A stretch of 64,000 bases of DNA from an uncultured Bacteroidota bacterium (GCA_902793295.1 CADBDA010000002.1:1-64000); one strand, 5' to 3'. Positions 34,789 through 47,283 are shown, counted from the stretch's first letter. The notes: generated by a model from the sequence alone, not told the origin. Made by a program: numbers and translations.

Positions 34789-34863
34789 TATGTTATAGTT
34801 TTGCGTATTGTTGTACGCAAAATATTGTTATTTAGTGAAATAAAAAGATATTATACTATTTAT

Positions 34864-38157
<3,294 letters not shown>

Positions 38158-38170
38158 TAAATCTTTAAAC

Positions 38171-38224
38171 GGCAGGGTCTGTCAATCCCCCTTTGAACAA
38201 GGACCGACAACATGAGACCCTGCC
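38171..38224. other. Inverted repeat downstream of secA
   Basis: GGCAGGGTCT (38171-38180) and AGACCCTGCC (38215-38224) are perfect complements around a 34-base loop. No T-run follows, so this is a weak terminator candidate or an mRNA 3'-end structure. The next gene starts 52 bases further on. Confidence 0.55.
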
Positions 38225-38276
38225 TGAAATCATCAGAACAAATTCAATAAAACAATCAATATAAAACACTAAAAAT

Positions 38277-38861
38277 ATGAAAAAAAGCCTTTTAGCCCTG
38301 GCAGTCATCGCCATATTGGGAATATCGACATCGCATGCCCAGTTTTTTCAGATGGGTCTGAAACTGCAGTATTCCACCACCTCCATCGATGATATGATCA
38401 ACGATGTCACCACCGAGGTCAATGATTTCACCACCGATTTCCTTCGTGGTTGTGAGGGTGGTCTCCTCTTGCGTGCCAATATCGGACGTTGGATCACCAT
38501 CCAACCGGAAGCCAACTTCTCCATTGGCTCTGTGTGGGATTCCGTCGAGGCACAGGATAATTTCATCGACAAAATTGTTTCTGCCTATTCCAATGTGCAG
38601 ACTGTGAACCTCTCCATACCGGTTTTGGCTGGTATCCATCTGCTCGAGTTGAATAAAATGCTCTCCTTGCGCGTCTTTGTGGGCCCCGAGTTCTATACCA
38701 CCATCAAGGGCGCTACCGACAAGGCTTTCGACTTCAGCAACTACTCGCTCATCGGCGGTGTAGGCATCGACTTGTTGGGTTTCATCTATGTCGACGGACG
38801 GGTCACCCGCAGCCATGAGGGAGACATGTTCTACCGGTTGGGTGTAGGCTTGCTCTTCTGA
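38277..38861 (+). CDS. Outer-membrane beta-barrel protein (PorT-like)
   Basis: A 194-residue exported protein with signal peptide MKKSLLALAVIAILGISTSHA. The mature chain alternates hydrophobic and polar residues as in small outer-membrane barrels of the PorT/OmpW type (QMGLKLQYSTTSID, GGLLLRANIGRWITIQPEAN, VNLSIPVLAGIHLL, LSLRVFVGPEFYTTI) and ends in an aromatic residue (GVGLLF), the usual outer-membrane insertion signal. It precedes the TonB receptor gene by only 19 bases, so the two are likely co-transcribed. Confidence 0.85.
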   Translation: MKKSLLALAVIAILGISTSHAQFFQMGLKLQYSTTSIDDMINDVTTEVNDFTTDFLRGCEGGLLLRANIGRWITIQPEANFSIGSVWDSVEAQDNFIDKIVSAYSNVQTVNLSIPVLAGIHLLELNKMLSLRVFVGPEFYTTIKGATDKAFDFSNYSLIGGVGIDLLGFIYVDGRVTRSHEGDMFYRLGVGLLF

Positions 38862-38880
38862 TTTTTCCCCTTTCTTCGCC

Positions 38881-41187
38881 ATGCAACAATCCCGCTCTGT
38901 CCGCTTCTGTCACTTCCTCCCGCTTCCACTACTGTTATTGCTCTTGATTCCGCTTTCGCTTGAGGCCCAGCAGGTCGAGGGAATTGTCGTGGACGATGCC
39001 AACGGCAGTCCTCTGCCAGGAGCCCATGTGCAATGGATTGGAACGCTTCATGGCACTACGGCTGATGGCGAGGGACGGTTCCGTTTGTCGTCGTGCCAGG
39101 ATTGTTCGACATTGGTGGTGGGGCTGATGGGGTATGCCAACGATACCATTCGTTTGCAATCGAATGCACCACTGCAGGTACGACTGAAAGCGGCTGCCAC
39201 CGCATTGCAAGGCGTGTCGGTCCGCGAACGTCGCCGTGCTTCGTTCACCCGTATGTCGTCGGTGGCGCAGACGGAAGTCATTACCGTTGAGGGGCTACGC
39301 GGTTTGGCTTGCTGCAATCTGGGTGAGAGTTTCGAGAATTCGGCCACTGTCGATGTAGGCTACAGCGATGCTGTGTCGGGCAGTCGCCAAATCCAGCTGT
39401 TAGGGCTCACGGGTGTCTACTCGCAGCTGCTGCTCGAAAACACGCCTTTCTTGCGTGGATTGTCGGCTCCTTTCGGATTGGGTTATGTCCCCGGCCAGTG
39501 GATGGAGAGTATCTCGGTGAGCAAAGGGGTGGCGACCGTCAAGAATGGCTATGAGGCCATTACGGGTACCATCAATTTGGAATATGAAAAGCCCCATAAG
39601 GGCGATGCCTTTTCGCTCAATCTGTATGAAAACAGCGATTTGAAATCGGAGGTGACGGCCAAAGTGAACCATCGTTTCAGCGAGCGTCTGGCAACAGGGC
39701 TATTGGTTTACACCACGCTCGACTCCCGTCGTTCTGATCATTTGGGGCACGATGGCTTTGCCGACTACCCGATGCAGCAGCAGTTCAACATCGCCAACCG
39801 CTGGCATTTCGACAACGGGCAAGGATTTGTTTCGCAGACACTTGTCAATTATATTCATGAGAACCGATTGGGAGGCGACATGCGCTTTGAAGGCGACATG
39901 CGTGGAAACGACAGCATCTACGGATTTGGCGGCACCACCGACCGTCTGCATGTCTTCTCCAAAAATGGCAAGGTCCTGTCCAATACGACGTCGGTGGGCT
40001 TGCAGGTGGCGGCCACATGGTTTCGTCAGGATGCCTATTACGGGCTGTCGGATTATTTGGGCGAAGAAAAGGATATTTATGCCAATCTCTTGGTGAATGC
40101 CGAAGTGTGGGGCGGCCATATCATGGATTATGGCGTGTCGTTCCGATACACCGATGTTGCCGAACGGCTCAGCTATGTTCCATACATCGGAGCGCCCTTG
40201 CAGTACTTTGCCGACGGCGACAACTACTGTTTCCGGGAGGTGCTGCCGGGTGCATTCGTCCAATACACCTTCCGTTATGGCGACAAATTCAATGCCACCC
40301 TGGGTGTCCGCTACGACTATAGTGTTCCGCCGTCGCAGATTCATCCGGATGTGTCGGGTGCGTTTTACGCCGATGGCGATTTCCAACGTCATGCGGTGTC
40401 GCCGAGGTTGCATTTCCGATGGAATGTTTGGAACAACTGGGTGTTGAGAGGATCGGTCGGACGCGGTTTCCGAACGCCCAATCTCATTGCCGAAAATATT
40501 GGTATTCTGGCATCCGGCCGCCGAATTGTCCAGCAGGAATGGATTGGTCGGGAAGAGGCTTGGAACGGCGGACTCAACGTTACCAAGCGCTTCCAGTTGT
40601 CTGATGGTCGCAAGGCTTCGTTAACGGTGGACTATTACCATACACGCTTTGTCAATCAGGCGGTGGTCGACCTCGATGTGGCCGCCGACGAGGTGTGGTT
40701 CTACAATCTTGATGGTCAGAGCTACTCGAGTGTGGTTCAGGCCGATTTCAGCATCGATCTGTTCGAGGGCTTCAACGCATCGCTGGCAGGGAAGATCAAC
40801 GATGTGCGCTGCTCCTATCATGGCACCATGATGCGCAAACCCTACACCGCATTCTGGAAAGGGCTGTTAGTGTTGAGTTACCATACGCGTTTTGAGAAAT
40901 GGCGTTTTGATTTGACTACGCAGCTCAACGGCCCTCAGCGCCTGCCGCTCAACAAAGGCGAAATGCAGGGCGAAGCAGACGCCTATCTCTACATGCTGGG
41001 TCAGGTGACACGCAAATTCAAGCGTTTCGAGGTCTACCTTGGTGTGGAGAATATCACTGGGCATGTGCAGAAGACGCCTGTCATTGGGGCCGATGCTCCT
41101 TTCTCGCATGCATTCGACGCCTCGGTGGTCTATGCGCCACTTATGGGACGTCTCTTCTATGGAGGTATTCGATTCAATATAAGGTGA
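38881..41187 (+). CDS. TonB-dependent outer-membrane receptor
   Basis: A 768-residue TonB-dependent receptor. After the signal peptide (hydrophobic run LPLPLLLLLLIPLSL) comes a carboxypeptidase-regulatory-like domain (VEGIVVDDANGSPLPGAHV), then a plug domain (QIQLLGLTGVYSQLLLENTP, GYVPGQWMESISVSKGVATV, AITGTINLEYEKPHKGD) and a C-terminal barrel ending in FYGGIRFNIR. The ligand is not evident. The next gene encodes a small cysteine-rich HMA-like protein, an arrangement that suggests a metal or metal complex as cargo; that is inference. It is co-directional with the upstream barrel gene. Confidence 0.92.
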   Translation: MQQSRSVRFCHFLPLPLLLLLLIPLSLEAQQVEGIVVDDANGSPLPGAHVQWIGTLHGTTADGEGRFRLSSCQDCSTLVVGLMGYANDTIRLQSNAPLQVRLKAAATALQGVSVRERRRASFTRMSSVAQTEVITVEGLRGLACCNLGESFENSATVDVGYSDAVSGSRQIQLLGLTGVYSQLLLENTPFLRGLSAPFGLGYVPGQWMESISVSKGVATVKNGYEAITGTINLEYEKPHKGDAFSLNLYENSDLKSEVTAKVNHRFSERLATGLLVYTTLDSRRSDHLGHDGFADYPMQQQFNIANRWHFDNGQGFVSQTLVNYIHENRLGGDMRFEGDMRGNDSIYGFGGTTDRLHVFSKNGKVLSNTTSVGLQVAATWFRQDAYYGLSDYLGEEKDIYANLLVNAEVWGGHIMDYGVSFRYTDVAERLSYVPYIGAPLQYFADGDNYCFREVLPGAFVQYTFRYGDKFNATLGVRYDYSVPPSQIHPDVSGAFYADGDFQRHAVSPRLHFRWNVWNNWVLRGSVGRGFRTPNLIAENIGILASGRRIVQQEWIGREEAWNGGLNVTKRFQLSDGRKASLTVDYYHTRFVNQAVVDLDVAADEVWFYNLDGQSYSSVVQADFSIDLFEGFNASLAGKINDVRCSYHGTMMRKPYTAFWKGLLVLSYHTRFEKWRFDLTTQLNGPQRLPLNKGEMQGEADAYLYMLGQVTRKFKRFEVYLGVENITGHVQKTPVIGADAPFSHAFDASVVYAPLMGRLFYGGIRFNIR

Positions 41188-41342
41188 TTGTGATTCAATC
41201 TATGTGCCGAACAATAAAACGATGTGTAAAACGTTATTTGAATCGAAAAAATGATATTTGGTATTGGAAATTGAGAGGCTCCGCCTGTTGGTCGGGTTCT
41301 GTTTCCTAGAATGACAAACATCGATTTTAAATATTTGGAACA

Positions 41343-41711
41343 ATGAAAAAACAAGTTTTTATACTCTTTTTGGCTTTGGGTTTGTGTACGGTTTGTTTTG
41401 CACAACAAAAGTCCAAAAAGACTCGCACTGCCGAAATCGCTATTCCGGGTTATTGCTGCAAGGGGCTGAATGCCACTATTGAAAAGACATTGGCTTATGA
41501 ACGGGGTGTGGTGGACTGGACGCTCAATCTGGACAAGAAATCGGTCACAGTGGTATATCGTGAAGACAAGACCAATGCGACCAAGATAGAGAAGGCCTTG
41601 GCTGCCAACGGTGTGCGCACCGCCAACGAGAAACCCAATCCCCGTGCCATTGAGAAACTGCCCGCCTGCTGTCAACCTGCAGCTCGTGGCGAATCGTCTT
41701 GTTCGAAATAA
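41343..41711 (+). CDS. Secreted cysteine-rich HMA-like protein
   Basis: A 122-residue exported protein (signal peptide MKKQVFILFLALGLCTVCFA). Residues 28-92 follow the ferredoxin-like heavy-metal-associated (HMA) fold pattern: beta strand TAEIAIPG, then YCCKGLNATIEKTLAYERGV, VDWTLNLDKKSVTVVYRE and the helix ATKIEKALAANGVRT. The metal site is altered: the usual CxxC is an adjacent pair, Cys38-Cys39, and more cysteines lie in the tail (PACCQPAARGESSCSK). A periplasmic metal-binding role is plausible. It lies between the TonB receptor and hydE on the same strand, 15 bases before hydE. Confidence 0.75.
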   Translation: MKKQVFILFLALGLCTVCFAQQKSKKTRTAEIAIPGYCCKGLNATIEKTLAYERGVVDWTLNLDKKSVTVVYREDKTNATKIEKALAANGVRTANEKPNPRAIEKLPACCQPAARGESSCSK

Positions 41712-41726
41712 TATACATGCTTTTTT

Positions 41727-42761
41727 ATGTCGCTGATTGACGATATCAGAATGACGCGCGACATCAGTCGTGAGACGTTGGAGCAACTGCTCACCACCGA
41801 CGACAAGGAGAGCATCGAGGACTTGCGCCGTCAGGCCCGTGAGGTGGCTACAGAGGTTTACGGCAACAAGATTTTTATGCGTGGCCTTATCGAACTCACC
41901 AGCCACTGCAAGAACGACTGCCTCTATTGCGGACTGCGTCGCAGCAACACCACCGCATCGCGCTACCGTTTGACCGACGAGGAAATCTATGCCTGCTGTG
42001 CTACCGGCTATCGGTTGGGATTCCGTACCTTCGTCATGCAAGGCGGTGAAGACGGCTGGTTCGACGACAAACGCATGTGCCGCATTGTATCCACCATCCG
42101 CAAGCAGTATCCCGATTGTGCCATCACCCTGTCGCTTGGCGAACGCAGTCGCGAGAGCTACCAAGCACTTTTCGATGCCGGTGCCAATCGCTATTTGTTG
42201 CGCCACGAGACGGCGTCGGCCGAGCATTATGCCAGGTTGCATCCGGCCGAGATGTCGTTCCAACATCGCATAGATTGTCTTTGGACGTTGAAGGAGATTG
42301 GCTATCAGGTGGGATGCGGATTCATGGTGGGTTCACCCTACCAGACATTCGACACACTCTATGCCGATCTGCAGTTCATACGCGAATTGCAGCCCCAGAT
42401 GGTGGGTATCGGACCGTTCATATCGGCCCACGACACTCCTTTTGCCGATTTTCCGAACGGCAAGGTGACCTACACGTTGCGGCTGCTGGCCATCATACGA
42501 CTGCTGCACCCCCATGTGCTGCTGCCTGCCACAACGGCGCTGGGAACACTTCATCCCCATGGTCGCGAGTTGGGTATACAGTTTGGCGCCAACGTGGTGA
42601 TGCCCAATCTTTCACCAGTGGAACACCGAAAGGATTATTCCATTTACGACAACAAGATATGCACCGGCGAAGAGTCGGCCGAATGTCGAGCCTGTACGGA
42701 GGGACGAATCCGGAAAATCGGTTATGAAACGGTGGTGGACCGTGGAGACTATAAGGGTTGA
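41727..42761 (+). CDS. hydE: [FeFe]-hydrogenase maturase HydE (radical SAM)
   Basis: A 344-residue radical SAM enzyme of the HydE type, one of three maturases (HydE, HydF, HydG) that build the H-cluster of [FeFe]-hydrogenase. The SAM-cluster motif is C61-x3-C65-x2-C68 (SHCKNDCLYCGLR), followed by HydE-type segments such as GYRLGFRTFVMQGGEDGWF and RYLLRHETAS. The second HydE cluster site is also kept, C312-x7-C320-x2-C323. BioB and PylB are relatives, but the motif pair and length favour HydE. No hydF, hydG or hydrogenase gene is in the window. It sits 15 bases behind the HMA-like gene. Confidence 0.92.
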   Translation: MSLIDDIRMTRDISRETLEQLLTTDDKESIEDLRRQAREVATEVYGNKIFMRGLIELTSHCKNDCLYCGLRRSNTTASRYRLTDEEIYACCATGYRLGFRTFVMQGGEDGWFDDKRMCRIVSTIRKQYPDCAITLSLGERSRESYQALFDAGANRYLLRHETASAEHYARLHPAEMSFQHRIDCLWTLKEIGYQVGCGFMVGSPYQTFDTLYADLQFIRELQPQMVGIGPFISAHDTPFADFPNGKVTYTLRLLAIIRLLHPHVLLPATTALGTLHPHGRELGIQFGANVVMPNLSPVEHRKDYSIYDNKICTGEESAECRACTEGRIRKIGYETVVDRGDYKG

Positions 42762-42784
42762 TACACCGGTTTTCTATCTTTGCA

Positions 42785-42948
42785 CTATCGATACAATGCT
42801 TTGTATAGCTCCTTCATTCCTTGAGGGATGATGGTCTGTTGGAGAGCCTAAAGATAATAGTGTCCGAAAAGAAGTCGCGACTCGAAGAGATGGCAGCTAT
42901 CCTCCTGGCCTGCACAGCCACCTGATGGGCATTCATGACGGCATTGTC
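42785..42948 (-). pseudogene. Degraded copy of the 138-residue lipoprotein gene
   Basis: On the minus strand one frame reads FGHYYL, stop, ALQQTIIPQGMKELYKAL, which aligns with the end of the lipoprotein encoded at 43649-44065 (FGHYYLQALQQTDIPKEMIELY). In a shifted frame further upstream, DNAVMNAHQVAVQARRIAAIS can be matched to DSVLNACTERLMALSKQLDE. An in-frame stop and a frameshift make it a remnant of a duplicated gene. Nothing beyond these ~160 bases was recognisable. Confidence 0.65.
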
Positions 42949-42966
42949 TTGTGCGGCGCAAATCAA

Positions 42967-43422
42967 TTATCTCGTCAAGTCCCAGATTTCGTATTCGATT
43001 CCGATGACATCGATGGTTTCGCTGTTTTCGGTGGTTTGGTAGGTGCTGGTGTCGACGCGGTGGAATGCAAGATGATGCTCGGTGAATTCGTCGAGGGTGT
43101 AATCGCGGGTCACTAAACCAGCCAGATTAAAGGACAAAGTGTTGGGTGTTAACGAATAGGTGCATGGCACTTCCCATGGAGCATCCACGTTTATGGAATC
43201 ATGAAAAACAAAAGACAGGTCGTCCGTGGGATTGTCTGTCGAGTCGAAGAGGGTTCCGTCTTGAAGGTAGAACAATATTTTGAAATGGGAACCGTCAGTC
43301 GCATTCCAAGTTCCAACAATATCGGGCAGAGATACCGGAATGGGGGATGTCTCCTCTTTGCCACAGGATATATATACGCATGCGAGTACCGTAAAAATGA
43401 CGGCAAAAAAAGTTCTTTTCAT
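42967..43422 (-). CDS. Lipocalin-like lipoprotein
   Basis: A 151-residue predicted lipoprotein: signal MKRTFFAVIFTVLACVYISC with the lipid-carrying cysteine at residue 20. The mature part begins IVGTWNATDGSHFKILFY, which resembles the first strand of Bacteroidetes lipocalin-like domains (..G.W...), followed by several beta strands. The function is unknown. It lies between a gene remnant and an AT-rich intergenic stretch and is probably monocistronic. Confidence 0.72.
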   Translation of the reverse strand: MKRTFFAVIFTVLACVYISCGKEETSPIPVSLPDIVGTWNATDGSHFKILFYLQDGTLFDSTDNPTDDLSFVFHDSINVDAPWEVPCTYSLTPNTLSFNLAGLVTRDYTLDEFTEHHLAFHRVDTSTYQTTENSETIDVIGIEYEIWDLTR

Positions 43423-43648
43423 TGGATTGTATTTAACAGTTGATTCAACTAAAAACTATAGCTTTAAATAATAGCCTTGAAATAAACATATGCCCCTAAT
43501 CACCTATATTCTCATTTGATAACGTTTTCAAAAGTGCGACAAGTATTTTGCTATTTAAATTATTGATATAAAATTTAATATAAAACGAATTGATATTTTT
43601 GATAGACACTAATGAAAACTTTTTGTTGCTTGCCCGTTGATGTCCGAC

Positions 43649-44065
43649 TTAATCGTTGTCGTCCAGTTCGGCGTATAGTTCTATCATCTCTTTGGGGATG
43701 TCGGTTTGTTGTAGGGCTTGCAGGTAGTAGTGCCCGAAGGTGACGGCCGACAAGCTGTCCTTGTATTTCTCGTCCAGTTGTTTGGATAGTGCCATAAGCC
43801 TTTCGGTGCAGGCGTTGAGCACGCTGTCGGGGGCTATTTGGACGTTGGATTCTACCGAGTCGAGTGGCACCAGATTGATGCATTCCGCTGTCCGTTCCGC
43901 CAGCATGCGGGCGTCGGCTTTCATCGCCACAGTGTCGGGTAGGGCAGGTGTGGTGTGGCGCTTGGCGTCCTTGCATCCTATGGTGGTGGTGCACAGCATT
44001 GCCAGCAGCAGGAACAGGGCAGTTTGAGAACTGTGTTTGACGTTGAGGTGATTGTGGAGTTGCAT
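43649..44065 (-). CDS. Small lipoprotein of unknown function
   Basis: A 138-residue predicted lipoprotein with lipobox TTIGC (cysteine near residue 31) after a hydrophobic stretch (TALFLLLAMLCTTTIGC). The mature chain is helical, with a run of charged residues and the end FGHYYLQALQQTDIPKEMIELY. The gene begins 3 bases after the stop of the GH3 fusion gene, so the two are co-transcribed. A degraded copy of its 3' part lies at 42785-42948. No known family was recognised. Confidence 0.75.
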   Translation of the reverse strand: MQLHNHLNVKHSSQTALFLLLAMLCTTTIGCKDAKRHTTPALPDTVAMKADARMLAERTAECINLVPLDSVESNVQIAPDSVLNACTERLMALSKQLDEKYKDSLSAVTFGHYYLQALQQTDIPKEMIELYAELDDND

Positions 44066-44068
44066 GGT

Positions 44069-47000
44069 TTATTTCTTTAGGGACTTGTAAATCTGTTCTT
44101 GGATGTCGGTGCGGATGTTCATTTTCGACAGTTTGTTGGGCGAAGCCGACGGATACACCCTATTGGAGAGGAAGATGTAGATGAGGTTGTATTCCGGATC
44201 CACCCACACCATGATGCCCGTGAATCCGGTGTGACCGAACGATTTTTGTGAGGCCATGGGAGCGATATGAGTGCTGGTGCCTGTGATGAACGGTTTGTCG
44301 AAACCCAGCGCACGGCGGTTGCCTTTGTCGGCGAAATGGCGCGAGTTGAAGGTGTTGAAGGTTTTGGCGCTGATGTAGCGGCGTCCGTTCAGCGATCCCT
44401 CGTTGAGCATCATCTGATAGATGAGGAAGAGGTCGTTGGCAGTGGAGAAGAGGCCCGCGTGACCAGCCACGCCGCCGAGGGCGGCAGCATTGGGGTCGTG
44501 GACGTATCCGTGGAGTTGTTGTTTTCTGAAATCCGAGCTGTTTTCGGTGGGTGGGATGCGTCTGATGTCGATGCCATGTTGCAGCGGCTGGAAGTAGGTG
44601 TTGTGAAGCCCCATCGGACCGTAAAAGTGCTGCTGCACGAAGAGGTCGAGCGATTGGCCGCTGACATGTTCCACCAGTTCGCCCAGCAGTATGAAGCCCA
44701 AGTCGCTGTAGATGTAGCGGTGTCTTTTCTCGAGGTCGCTGTCGGCGATTTTCTCCATGATCACCTTGTGCAGCTCCGGGCTGACATAGATGTTGTCGCC
44801 AACGGCAATGTAGCCTTGCGGCGGGTTGGTGCCGATGTAGCGGTTGTTGCCGTTTTCAGCCTGCTTCCAGTAGGCGTCGAACGCTTTGAGCCGGCCGAAG
44901 TGGCTCAGGGCTTGCAGGACGGTCAAGTTCTTTTTGTTGGAGTGTTTGAGATAGGGCAGGTAGCGCGACAGTTTGTCGTCCAGCTTGATTTTGCCCTCGT
45001 CCACCAGCTTCATGACGGCCAGGTTGGTGGCAGTCACCTTGGTGAGCGAAGCCAGGTCGTAGACGGTGTTGGTGTCCATGAGCGGAGCGTTCTTGTCGTA
45101 AGTCTGGCGACCGTAGCATCGGTTGTAGACCACTTTGCCGTCTTTGGCTACAAGGATTTGGCATCCAGGATATGCGTGGGCGGTGATGCCGGCGCGTGCG
45201 ATGGAGTCGATTTTTACGAAGCATTTCTCGTCCATACCCGCCTGACGCACGCGCAGATAGGGCGATTCTTGCGGGCGCGGTGAAGGTTTCAAGGAAGTTC
45301 CCTCGCGATAGCCGCCTGTAGTTACTGGCAGTTTTCCCTCGAAGGGAATTTCACCGTAGATGGCTTTTTTGGCAGCGTCATAGGTGATGCCCATGCGTTG
45401 GTAGGCCATGATGATGGCAGAAGGCCCGTTGTACTTGCTGCCGAGCGTCATATTGCGGGCCGTATTGGCCACGTCGGTAGCTTTTTGGGGCTTTTGAGGA
45501 GTAGGGTTGGGGTTGGGGAAGGACTCCAGGATGTAGGGCGATCCGTAGATGACCAATATGCTTGTCACACTGTCGAGAGCGGCAATCTGGTTGACCAGAC
45601 GGATGTTGTCATTCGAGATGCCGTAGTTGTTTGACGAGCTGACGTTGCCGTGTAGGTGTATGACGACGTTTTTGCACATTCTGATACGGTTGGCCAGCGC
45701 CGAATCCAAATAGGAGATGGCTGTGTCGCAGTTTCCGATGGCGATATTGACCACAGGCTGACGGGGGTTGAGAGGCAGTGCGTAGTCGTTGTAGACTAGC
45801 GTCATGGCTTTTTCCGCCATGGAAGTGGCGATGGCCTTGCAGCGTTGGGCATCCTTGCTGTTGGGTACCGAAAGGTTTGCAAGGTCCATGTGGTGTAGAC
45901 CGCAGCGGTATTTTTCGCGCAGGATGCGGTGGCAGCGGTCGTCGATCATTTTTTCGAATTCGGGATCGCGACGTGCCTCGTCGACAAGTGCCTGTATGGT
46001 GTTCTTGACGTCGATGGGTAGCAGGATGACGTCGCTGCCGGCGCGTATGGCGCGTATGGCACCTTCGCCGTCCTTGTAGTTTTTGGAAACGGCTTTCATG
46101 TCGATGCCGTCAGTGAATACCAGTCCGTCGAAGTGCATGCCTTTACGGAGCAGCGGCAGGACGATGCGTTCGGACAGCGAGGAGGGCATGTTGACGCGCG
46201 AGTCGAGGGCGTTGACTTGAAGGTGGGCCACCATCATGCCGCGTATGCCGTTATTGACCAAATGACGGAAGGGGAATAGGTCGACGCTGTCGATATAGGC
46301 AGCGGAGTGTTTGATTTGGGGCAGGTCGAGATGGCTGTCGACATCGGTGTCGCCGTGTCCCGGGAAGTGTTTGCCGACGGCGATGACGCCCATGCGCTGC
46401 ATGGCACGAGCGTAGAAAGCCGCCTTGCGGGCCACCCGTTTTTTGTTTTCGCCGAAGGAGCGGCAGCCGATAACAGGATTTTTGGGGTTGTTGTTGATGT
46501 CGCAGACCGGAGCGAAGTTGACATGGATGCCCATTTTGCGGCATTGGCGTCCCACTTCTTCGCCGAAGCGGTCGATGAGGGTGTCATTTTTGGCGGACAG
46601 GGCCCCCATGAGCATCTGCCGTGGGAAGGAGAAGCAGTCGGAGAGGCGCATACCCAACCCCCATTCACCGTCGATGGTTACCATGAGGGGGATGTCGGAC
46701 AGCTGTTGATAGCGTTTGGTGAGCGCCAGCTGGTTGGAAGCCGTCCCCTTGAAGAAGCATACGCCGCCCACGTTGTGGGATGAGAAATTCTTTTCGAATT
46801 CGCGTTTTGTTTTTTTGGTGAAGGAAGTCGGCACACGGACAAACATCAGTTGGCCCACCTTCTCTTCCAGCGAGAGGTGTTTCATCTGCTTGTCGGCCCA
46901 AGCATTGGCCGCTGAGAGACCGGTGGTGTCGGTGACGGTTGTTTTTTCAACGCGAGCAGTATTGTTGCTTTTGCGTTGTTTGGAATTTTTGCCCTTGTTG

Positions 47001-47077
47001 TTTTGAGCCGCAAGGGTGCAGCAGCAGAGAAGGAGAAGGGCGAAACAGATAGTGCTTTTCAAAGATGTGTGCTTCAT
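44069..47077 (-). CDS. Exported GH3 beta-N-acetylhexosaminidase-like/serine hydrolase fusion
   Basis: A 1002-residue two-enzyme fusion with a signal peptide (CFALLLLCCCTLAAQ). Residues ~60-420 are a glycoside hydrolase family 3 domain of the NagZ kind: GKHFPGHGDTDVDSHLDLP at 235-253 and the nucleophile Asp323 in FTDGIDMK. Residues ~630-1000 are a class C beta-lactamase/penicillin-binding fold: SxxK in ASLTKV near 676, a YSDLG in the Y-x-N place, and HTG in GHTGFTG. Together they suggest muropeptide or glycan trimming in the periplasm. Such fusions are known in Bacteroidetes. ATG 47077 begins the signal peptide; the longer frame adds 35 unlikely residues. Confidence 0.92.
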   Translation of the reverse strand: MKHTSLKSTICFALLLLCCCTLAAQNNKGKNSKQRKSNNTARVEKTTVTDTTGLSAANAWADKQMKHLSLEEKVGQLMFVRVPTSFTKKTKREFEKNFSSHNVGGVCFFKGTASNQLALTKRYQQLSDIPLMVTIDGEWGLGMRLSDCFSFPRQMLMGALSAKNDTLIDRFGEEVGRQCRKMGIHVNFAPVCDINNNPKNPVIGCRSFGENKKRVARKAAFYARAMQRMGVIAVGKHFPGHGDTDVDSHLDLPQIKHSAAYIDSVDLFPFRHLVNNGIRGMMVAHLQVNALDSRVNMPSSLSERIVLPLLRKGMHFDGLVFTDGIDMKAVSKNYKDGEGAIRAIRAGSDVILLPIDVKNTIQALVDEARRDPEFEKMIDDRCHRILREKYRCGLHHMDLANLSVPNSKDAQRCKAIATSMAEKAMTLVYNDYALPLNPRQPVVNIAIGNCDTAISYLDSALANRIRMCKNVVIHLHGNVSSSNNYGISNDNIRLVNQIAALDSVTSILVIYGSPYILESFPNPNPTPQKPQKATDVANTARNMTLGSKYNGPSAIIMAYQRMGITYDAAKKAIYGEIPFEGKLPVTTGGYREGTSLKPSPRPQESPYLRVRQAGMDEKCFVKIDSIARAGITAHAYPGCQILVAKDGKVVYNRCYGRQTYDKNAPLMDTNTVYDLASLTKVTATNLAVMKLVDEGKIKLDDKLSRYLPYLKHSNKKNLTVLQALSHFGRLKAFDAYWKQAENGNNRYIGTNPPQGYIAVGDNIYVSPELHKVIMEKIADSDLEKRHRYIYSDLGFILLGELVEHVSGQSLDLFVQQHFYGPMGLHNTYFQPLQHGIDIRRIPPTENSSDFRKQQLHGYVHDPNAAALGGVAGHAGLFSTANDLFLIYQMMLNEGSLNGRRYISAKTFNTFNSRHFADKGNRRALGFDKPFITGTSTHIAPMASQKSFGHTGFTGIMVWVDPEYNLIYIFLSNRVYPSASPNKLSKMNIRTDIQEQIYKSLKK

Positions 47078-47224
47078 GTCTGCGTAACGCAGAAATGAAG
47101 ATATTATTATATATGGAGACAATATTGTTTGGGGAATTCCAGATGAAAGCCTATCCGACAGAGATAGCGTGCAAAACTGCAAAATGAAGAGCGCTCGGGT
47201 TCAAGTGGCATTCGACAGATCGGC

Positions 47225-47259
47225 AAAAAGAAAAGCCGACCATCAGATGGTCGGCTTTT
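47225..47259 (-). terminator. Intrinsic terminator of the HU gene
   Basis: On the minus strand AAAAGCCGACCATC pairs with GATGGTCGGCTTTT around a very short loop, followed by a T-rich run (ctttttg). It lies 24 bases past the HU stop codon. Confidence 0.9.
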
Positions 47260-47283
47260 ATGCTTGCATGTGAAAAAAAGTGC

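Larger units (their letters stand above)
34519..34863. other. Divergent promoter region between lipoprotein gene and secA
   Basis: Contains the minus-strand box TATTTTTG (34556-34563) and the plus-strand box TACTTTTG (34781-34788) with a TTTG at 34758-34761 spaced 19 bases ahead of it, the full Bacteroidetes promoter arrangement. The 150 bases between them are GC-rich and carry no convincing gene, tRNA or riboswitch. Confidence 0.5.

Noticed and set aside
41157..42266. 369-codon minus-strand frame over the HMA-like gene and hydE
   Set aside because: It overlaps two genes with clear motifs on the other strand and shows no domain of its own.
42775..42782. Plus-strand promoter box TATCTTTG after hydE
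   Set aside because: No credible plus-strand gene follows; the sequence downstream is a minus-strand gene remnant and a minus-strand lipoprotein. Probably a chance match.
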